This document shows, one piece after another, positions 1 to 3,731 of a stretch of DNA of 5,688 nt (positions within the stretch are counted from its first letter, which is position 1; every line of letters begins with the position of its first letter). The notes beneath the pieces were generated by a model that saw only the letters and a program-made list of their open reading frames with translations, made no database searches and was not told where the DNA came from. This DNA is from Pseudomonadota bacterium (GTDB taxonomy: Bacteria; Pseudomonadota; Gammaproteobacteria; Pseudomonadales; Azotimanducaceae): positions 1 to 5,688 of the forward strand of contig JAACDS010000420.1 of assembly GCA_009936895.1 (NCBI GenBank). Reading direction: 5' to 3'. The position numbers and the translations under genes are program-made.

Positions 1-45
1 GCTGTCGAAATCCAATGTCTTGGCGGGGGATAAAATAGCCAGCAT
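1..45 (-). CDS. yaaA: YaaA family peroxide-stress protein, N-terminal fragment (cut by window edge)
   Basis: Only the first 15 codons are present, read leftwards from an ATG at 45-43. They give MLAILSPAKTLDFDS, which matches the highly conserved YaaA (DUF328/UPF0246) N-terminus, whose hallmark is SPAKTLD. A good Shine-Dalgarno sequence, AGGTGG, lies at 56-51 on the minus strand, five bases before the ATG, and supports this start. In E. coli, YaaA is a cytoplasmic protein of roughly 260 residues. It is induced by OxyR and limits damage from hydrogen peroxide by lowering free intracellular iron. The gene is divergent from the downstream phosphatase gene and shares a 172-base control region with it. 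The family call rests on 15 residues, but they are very characteristic. Whether the rest of the gene is intact cannot be seen. Confidence 0.85.
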   Translation of the reverse strand, partial: MLAILSPAKTLDFDS

Positions 46-127
46 GAACACCACCTGTTTGTCTTCTGTTTAGCAGGCATAGTCTACCTCAGGAAAACTT
101 GTGTAACAGTCAGCAGCCTGCAGTTGT

Positions 128-147
128 CAAAGACAGGATTGTCTTTG
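128..147. promoter_or_regulatory. Perfect inverted repeat in the yaaA / phosphatase divergent region; possible operator
   Basis: CAAAGACA at 128-135 and TGTCTTTG at 140-147 are exact reverse complements around the four-base centre GGAT. The element lies between the divergent yaaA and phosphatase genes, 70 bases before the phosphatase ATG. No T-run follows on either strand, so it does not look like an intrinsic terminator. The left arm overlaps a perfect minus-strand TTGACA (130-125), a possible -35 for yaaA, although no good -10 sits at the right distance. A further TTGTCTT occurs at 59-65, close to the yaaA ribosome binding site. The symmetry is seen directly; operator function is inferred. 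I do not recognise it as the site of a named regulator. Confidence 0.4.
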
Positions 148-204
148 CGTGTCTCGTTGCCAACGCTAGACTGGGGCGGAACTGATCTGCGGCGTTTGGA
201 GTTT

Positions 205-210
205 GGAGAA
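205..210 (+). promoter_or_regulatory. Ribosome binding site that sets the phosphatase start
   Basis: GGAGAA ends seven bases before ATG 218. An in-frame TTG at 203-205 overlaps this site, so it is an unlikely start; ATG 218 is preferred. Confidence 0.65.
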
Positions 211-217
211 TGAGACC

Positions 218-937
218 ATGAAAATGGTGGGACGGACGCATTCCGGGCTGCAACGTATGCGCAACGAGGACGCGCTGGGCTTTGATAGCACGGGCGCCAT
301 AGCCGTCGTCGCAGATGGCATGGGGGGGTTGATGGCGGGAGCCGAGGCCAGTCGTATCGTGGTTGATGGCGTGCTTGAGCATTTGAACTCGGCGGATACC
401 GTTGACGCGCAGAGATTGACGGCTGCCATTGCCCAAAGCCACCAAACCATTGTGGATGTCAGTGCCGCAAAGGAGATGACATCTCAAATGGGCAGTACTG
501 TGGTGATTTGGTCAGGCATGAAGGAACGGTGGTGTGCAGCCTGGGTAGGCGATTCGCGTCTGTATCAGTGGCATCAGGGAACGCTGACTCAGTTGAGCAA
601 GGATCACAGTTTGGCCCAACGGATGCTCGATAGCGGCGAGGTGGAATCGGGTGTGGACGTGGAAGCGCACTATGGACACGTGCTTACTCAGGGTCTGGGG
701 TTACGTCAGCCGTTGGATCCAGGATTTTGTGAAGGCGAGCTATTTGCCAGTGAAGCAGGTCGCGCCGGCCAACGATTTTTGCTCTGCAGTGATGGTCTGA
801 GCGATCTGGTCGACGACGCCTATATGGCTGAGGTGCTGGCTCGCGAAGACTTGGAGGTGGCCGCAGAGACGCTGCTGGGACGAGCACTGGACATGGGCGG
901 GCACGACAATATCAGCCTGATTTTGATTGAGCCCTGA
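218..937 (+). CDS. PP2C-family serine/threonine protein phosphatase (Stp/PppA-like)
   Basis: The 239-residue protein is one complete bacterial PP2C catalytic domain with no membrane segment or extra domain, so it should be cytoplasmic. It would remove phosphate from Ser/Thr (possibly Tyr) residues using two or more Mn/Mg ions. The family motifs appear in order: RTHSG (6-10) with RNED (15-18), VADGMGG (31-37), MGST (91-94), WVGDSRLY (109-116), LSKDHS (126-131), LTQGLG (156-161), CSDGLSD (190-196) and GHDN (228-231). The metal-binding aspartates of these motifs (D18, D33, D192, D230) are all present, so it should be active. A slightly longer reading from TTG 203 is possible but overlaps the ribosome binding site. 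Relatives usually sit beside a Hanks-type kinase, an FHA protein or type VI secretion genes. None is in this window, so the substrate is unknown. The gene stands alone between yaaA and bolA. Confidence 0.92.
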   Translation: MKMVGRTHSGLQRMRNEDALGFDSTGAIAVVADGMGGLMAGAEASRIVVDGVLEHLNSADTVDAQRLTAAIAQSHQTIVDVSAAKEMTSQMGSTVVIWSGMKERWCAAWVGDSRLYQWHQGTLTQLSKDHSLAQRMLDSGEVESGVDVEAHYGHVLTQGLGLRQPLDPGFCEGELFASEAGRAGQRFLLCSDGLSDLVDDAYMAEVLAREDLEVAAETLLGRALDMGGHDNISLILIEP

Positions 938-951
938 CGCGGCCCTATACT
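923..951 (+). promoter_or_regulatory. Candidate sigma70 promoter for bolA-trhO
   Basis: A -35-like TTGATT (923-928, 4 of 6 consensus bases) and a -10-like TATACT (946-951, 5 of 6) are separated by exactly 17 bases. The -35 lies in the last codons of the phosphatase gene. Transcription would start near 958, giving a leader of about 75 bases before the bolA start. This would let bolA-trhO be expressed independently of the phosphatase gene. No terminator separates them, so read-through is also possible. Identified by eye only. Confidence 0.5.
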
Positions 952-1020
952 GTATATCGTTGTACTAGGCGGCAGCGTCACCTCCGATGAAGCGCCTGCA
1001 AAACGCCATGGAATAAGACC

Positions 1021-1025
1021 GAGGA
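1021..1025 (+). promoter_or_regulatory. Ribosome binding site supporting a TTG start for bolA
   Basis: GAGGA ends eight bases before TTG 1034. No ATG or GTG lies in frame near it. The only nearby ATG (1008) is out of frame and meets a stop after two codons. This site is the main reason to accept the unusual TTG initiator. Confidence 0.6.
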
Positions 1026-1033
1026 AAAACGCA

Positions 1034-1363
1034 TTGAACAGACGCGAGCGAATAGAAGAGAGTTTGGTGCAACGCTTCGGCTTACAGCACTTAGAAGTGA
1101 CCGACGAAAGTCATGGCCATAGCGTGCCGGATGGGGCGGAAAGTCACTTTAAAGTCGTCGCCGTCAGTGACGATTTCGCGGGCAAACGCCTGATCCAGAG
1201 GCACCGGATGGTCAATGAACTGCTGGAAAGCGAATTCACCGGTGGCATGCATGCCCTTGCGATTCACGTTTATACCGCTGACGAATGGCAAACACGGTTT
1301 AATCAGGCACCCATGTCGCCACCCTGTGCCGGTGGCAGTGCGCGCGACGGAGAAGCTGTCTGA
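1034..1363 (+). CDS. bolA: BolA family protein
   Basis: The 109-residue protein is a complete BolA domain. Family signatures are EVTDESHGHSVP (21-32), ESHFKVVAVSDDF (36-48), KRLIQRHR (51-58) and GGMHALAIHVYT (70-81), followed by the usual PPC-containing tail (96-98). The conserved His73 in the HALAIH block belongs to the region that, in known BolA-glutaredoxin complexes, helps bind a [2Fe-2S] cluster. BolA proteins are small and cytoplasmic. They partner with monothiol glutaredoxins in Fe-S cluster handling and, in E. coli, also affect transcription, cell shape and biofilm. Start choice: TTG 1034 with a good ribosome binding site; the next in-frame option, a GTG in the first helix, would truncate the fold. 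The stop overlaps the trhO start (TGATG), implying translational coupling. By sequence it resembles BolA proper more than the IbaG/YrbA branch; that assignment is from memory of the family. Confidence 0.92.
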   Translation: MNRRERIEESLVQRFGLQHLEVTDESHGHSVPDGAESHFKVVAVSDDFAGKRLIQRHRMVNELLESEFTGGMHALAIHVYTADEWQTRFNQAPMSPPCAGGSARDGEAV

Positions 1364-2301
1364 TGCGTCGTGTGCTGGCGTTTTATCAATTTCTCTTCTT
1401 GGACGATCCCCAGGCCGAATGCGACAGTCTGCAATCCTTGGGTGATGAGTTGGCATTGCGCGGCACGATTTTGGTTGCCCACGAAGGTGTGAATGGCACC
1501 GTCGTGGGCGACACTCAGGCGCTTCAGCAACTCGCTCAGCACTTGCTCAGTCAATACGGTGTGAAGTCACAGAAGTGGTCTGATTTGCAGCCGGGTAATA
1601 GCGGTTTTCATCGCTTCAAGGTTCGTGTGAAGCCAGAAATCGTCAGTTTTGGCGTTGATGATTTGGATATGAGTCAATCCGGCGAGCATGTGGACGCCCG
1701 GACTTGGAATCAACTGATAGATGACCCTGACGTGATCGTGATCGACACGCGCAACGATTATGAAATCGACATTGGTTCCTTTGAAGGCGCTCTGTCACCG
1801 CATACCGAAAATTTTCGGCAGTTCCCGGCATGGGTCGCCGATAATCTTGACCCGGACAAACACAGCAAGGTGGCCATGTTTTGTACTGGCGGCATTCGTT
1901 GCGAAAAAGCATCGGCCTTTATGCTCAATAAAGGTTTTGAGCGTGTGTATCAGCTAGATGGTGGCATATTGCAGTATCTCGAGGATACTCAGGCCAGTGA
2001 ATCGCGCTGGAATGGCGAGTGTTTCGTTTTCGACCAACGTGTGTCGGTGAACGCGGATCTCGAGCAAGGTCAATACAAACAGTGTTATGCCTGTCGCCAT
2101 CCGTTGTCCGTCGACGAGTTGGCCAGTGCAGCGTTCGAGCATGGGGTGAGCTGTCCTTACTGCATCGACAGCACCAGCGAAGAGCGACGCGTGCAGTTTC
2201 GCGAGCGCCAGCATCAGGTGCGCTTGGCGGCCGAACGGGGCGAGCAACACATTGGGCAGGATCAGCGCAGGGCCAGAGAGCGTCAGCACGCCGACAATTG
2301 A
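1363..2301 (+). CDS. trhO: Oxygen-dependent tRNA uridine(34) hydroxylase, rhodanese-domain (YceA/UPF0176)
   Basis: The 312-residue protein matches TrhO. This enzyme uses O2 to hydroxylate U34 in the tRNA wobble position, giving ho5U, the precursor of cmo5U/mcmo5U. Layout: an N-terminal domain (about 1-95, with HEGVNGTV at 40-47); a rhodanese domain (about 112-208) with IDTRNDYE (127-134), active-site loop CTGGIRCEKA (174-183, Cys174 in the catalytic position) and LDGGILQYLE (198-207); then a Cys-rich C-terminal part with ECFVFDQRVSV (219-229), CYAC (241-244) and CPYC (264-267) that looks like a metal site. The last 40 or so residues are strongly charged and Arg/Gln-rich. The length is close to that of shorter family members; the E. 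coli protein is about 350. The start is ATG 1363, sharing one base with the bolA stop, with GGAGA (1349-1353) nine bases upstream. It was formerly annotated as a rhodanese or sulfurtransferase. Confidence 0.93.
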   Translation: MRRVLAFYQFLFLDDPQAECDSLQSLGDELALRGTILVAHEGVNGTVVGDTQALQQLAQHLLSQYGVKSQKWSDLQPGNSGFHRFKVRVKPEIVSFGVDDLDMSQSGEHVDARTWNQLIDDPDVIVIDTRNDYEIDIGSFEGALSPHTENFRQFPAWVADNLDPDKHSKVAMFCTGGIRCEKASAFMLNKGFERVYQLDGGILQYLEDTQASESRWNGECFVFDQRVSVNADLEQGQYKQCYACRHPLSVDELASAAFEHGVSCPYCIDSTSEERRVQFRERQHQVRLAAERGEQHIGQDQRRARERQHADN

Positions 2302-2311
2302 CTGGCACGGC

Positions 2312-3037
2312 TTACATTAACGGTTCCAGATAGGGGAGAAATCCCTCGACGAGAATGGGTTGGGCTTTAGCCGTCGGGTGAATGCCGTCGTCTTGCATAA
2401 GGTCGTCACTGACGGCGAGCGCCTCAAATAAAAATGGCACGAGGGCGGCACCGGACTGTTTCGCCGCTTCCGCAAAGACCGCTTCGCAACCGCGGGTGTA
2501 GCGAGGCCCGTAATTGGGTGGAATGCGCATCGTAATAATCACAGGCTTTGCGCCAGCATTGAGCACCAACTCCGTCATCGCCAGCAGGTTGTTGAGAATC
2601 TTATTGGTAGGGTAGCCGCGCAATCCGTCGTTGCCGCCGAGTTCCAACACGACGATCTGTGGGCTATGTTCTTGGAGTAGCTCCGGCAGGCGATACAGTC
2701 CGCCGGTGGTGGTCTCACCTGATACGCTGGCGTTGATGAGGCGCCAGTTAGATTCACGTTGGATAAGGGTCTGGTTCATTAAGCTAACCCATCCATCCTC
2801 AATGTTCATGCCGTAGCCCGCACTGATGCTGTCGCCAAGGACTAATATGGCGGCTGTCCTGTCTTTTGACATTTCTTGGAGATTGCTTGGTGCAGAGTGT
2901 TCTTGAGAATCTGCGTGAGCGTGTAGGCTCATCGCCACGAAAGCGACGACCCAAACGGCCCTTGAGATTCTAGGGCATCGCCAACGAGCTGAACCAGACA
3001 GATCGTTATTAAGTAACCGAAAAGAGAAGGATCGCAT
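2312..3037 (-). CDS. tesA: Exported GDSL/SGNH esterase (TesA: acyl-CoA thioesterase I / lysophospholipase L1 / arylesterase)
   Basis: The gene encodes 241 residues from ATG 3037-3035. All SGNH blocks are present: LGDSISAGYG (68-76, nucleophile Ser70), SVSGETT (104-110, Gly107), LELGGND (131-137, Asn136) and DGIH (217-220, Asp217/His220). The enzyme hydrolyses acyl thioesters and esters in the periplasm. The N-terminus has a basic stretch (RWRCPRISR, 18-26), a hydrophobic core (27-38) and a likely signal peptidase site after AHA (40-42), so export is expected; the leader is long for the family. Start choice is uncertain. ATG 3037 has no clear ribosome binding site and overlaps the ybbA ATG, while a later ATG (2872) would lose the signal peptide. 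The gene is convergent with trhO (10-base gap) and divergent from ybbA-ybbP, as in E. coli, where TesA is the hydrolase partner of YbbAP. Family is certain; N-terminus is about 50% certain. Confidence 0.9.
   Translation of the reverse strand: MRSFSFRLLNNDLSGSARWRCPRISRAVWVVAFVAMSLHAHADSQEHSAPSNLQEMSKDRTAAILVLGDSISAGYGMNIEDGWVSLMNQTLIQRESNWRLINASVSGETTTGGLYRLPELLQEHSPQIVVLELGGNDGLRGYPTNKILNNLLAMTELVLNAGAKPVIITMRIPPNYGPRYTRGCEAVFAEAAKQSGAALVPFLFEALAVSDDLMQDDGIHPTAKAQPILVEGFLPYLEPLM
3005..3017. promoter_or_regulatory. Short imperfect inverted repeat upstream of ybbA
   Basis: GTTATTAAGTAAC reads nearly the same on both strands (GTTA...TAAC arms, one mismatched pair). It lies 18 bases before the ybbA ATG, within the first codons of tesA. 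It is AT-rich compared with its surroundings and could be an operator or part of a promoter. With arms this short it may also be chance. Confidence 0.2.
3027..3031 (+). promoter_or_regulatory. ybbA ribosome binding site, embedded in the tesA start region
   Basis: AAGGA ends four bases before ATG 3036 and fixes the ybbA start. On the opposite strand these bases are codons 3-4 of tesA in the preferred model. Confidence 0.6.
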
Positions 3038-3731
3038 GAGTCGAACCGTAGTCAGTGCTGAAAGTGTAGAAAAAATTGTGCAGACCTCTGCCGGAGAGTT
3101 GGTCATCTTGGATGGCATTGATTTGGAAATCAATCAAGGTGAAACCGTTGCTGTCGTTGGGGCATCGGGTTCGGGTAAAACCACGTTGCTGGGCATTCTT
3201 GCGGGCCTGGACACTGCGACCGCAGGGGCAGTGAAACTACTGGATTCGAACCTTACGGATCTCGATGAAGAGGCCCGGGCGCTGGTGCGCGGCCAGCACG
3301 TCGGCTTTGTTTTCCAGTCCTTTCAGCTTCTGGCATCGCTCACCGCGCTGGAAAACGTCATGCTTCCTGTTGAGCTTCGTGGCGATACGATGGCGCAGTC
3401 GCAGGCTCGCGAATTGTTGGAAAAAGTGGGACTCGCTGACCGCTTGGACCACTACCCGCGCCAGCTCAGCGGTGGCGAGCAGCAGCGGGTCGCTATTGCT
3501 CGGGCCTTTGCTTCGAACCCAACCGTGTTATTTGCCGACGAGCCAACAGGTAATCTGGATACCCAGACCGGTGAGCTGATTTGTCAGCTTCTGTTCGATT
3601 TGAATACTGAATTCGGCACCACGCTGGTCATGGTGACTCATGACCTGGGGCTGGCGGCGCGCTGCGGGCGGACGATTGCCATTTCTGGCGGGCGCATTGT
3701 CCCTAGCCAGTCCAATGAGGCAGCAAAATGA
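3036..3731 (+). CDS. ybbA: ABC transporter ATP-binding protein YbbA (LolD/MacB-type)
   Basis: The 231-residue protein is a full ABC nucleotide-binding domain of the LolD/MacB/FtsE class. Visible motifs: Walker A GASGSGKTT (42-50), Q-loop VFQSFQL (92-98, Gln94), signature LSGGEQQR (144-151), Walker B VLFADEP (164-170), D-loop TGNLD (171-175) and switch histidine in MVTHDL (199-204, His202). All catalytic residues are intact. It should sit on the cytoplasmic face of the inner membrane and power YbbP. Identification as YbbA rather than LolD rests on context: divergent tesA upstream and a large single-chain FtsX-like permease immediately downstream, with no lolC/lolE pair. ATG 3036 is set by the ribosome binding site at 3027-3031. 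The stop overlaps the ybbP start (ATGA, 3728-3731), so the two subunits are probably translationally coupled. Its own promoter is not clearly visible. Confidence 0.93.
   Translation: MSRTVVSAESVEKIVQTSAGELVILDGIDLEINQGETVAVVGASGSGKTTLLGILAGLDTATAGAVKLLDSNLTDLDEEARALVRGQHVGFVFQSFQLLASLTALENVMLPVELRGDTMAQSQARELLEKVGLADRLDHYPRQLSGGEQQRVAIARAFASNPTVLFADEPTGNLDTQTGELICQLLFDLNTEFGTTLVMVTHDLGLAARCGRTIAISGGRIVPSQSNEAAK

Noticed and set aside
77..110. Possible OxyR site upstream of yaaA (an ATAG near 77)
   Set aside because: OxyR control of yaaA is known in E. coli, but the regularly spaced ATAG/CTAT quarter-sites are not visible here.
125..130. Minus-strand TTGACA as the yaaA promoter -35
   Set aside because: The hexamer is perfect, but at spacings of 15-19 bases no hexamer matches the -10 consensus at more than three positions, so I did not call a promoter.
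110..487. Minus-strand open frame opposite the phosphatase gene
   Set aside because: It overlaps a fully motif-supported PP2C gene, shows no recognisable domain and has the low-complexity composition of an antisense shadow.
949..966. LexA-like box (TACTGTATAT)
   Set aside because: Only the left half resembles the SOS box; the matching ACAG half is absent at the required spacing. The bases are better explained by the -10 element.
987..1016. Nine-codon leader frame (MKRLQNAME) upstream of bolA
   Set aside because: There is no ribosome binding site before its ATG and no attenuator-like structure; it is probably chance.
1363..2301. Annotation as a simple thiosulfate sulfurtransferase
   Set aside because: The rhodanese loop CTGGIRCEKA, the N-terminal domain and the Cys-rich tail together identify the TrhO tRNA hydroxylase family.
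3038..3133. Longer tesA start (TTG 3133) reaching into ybbA
   Set aside because: It would add 32 residues before an already long signal peptide and overlap ybbA by about 100 bases, with no ribosome binding site.
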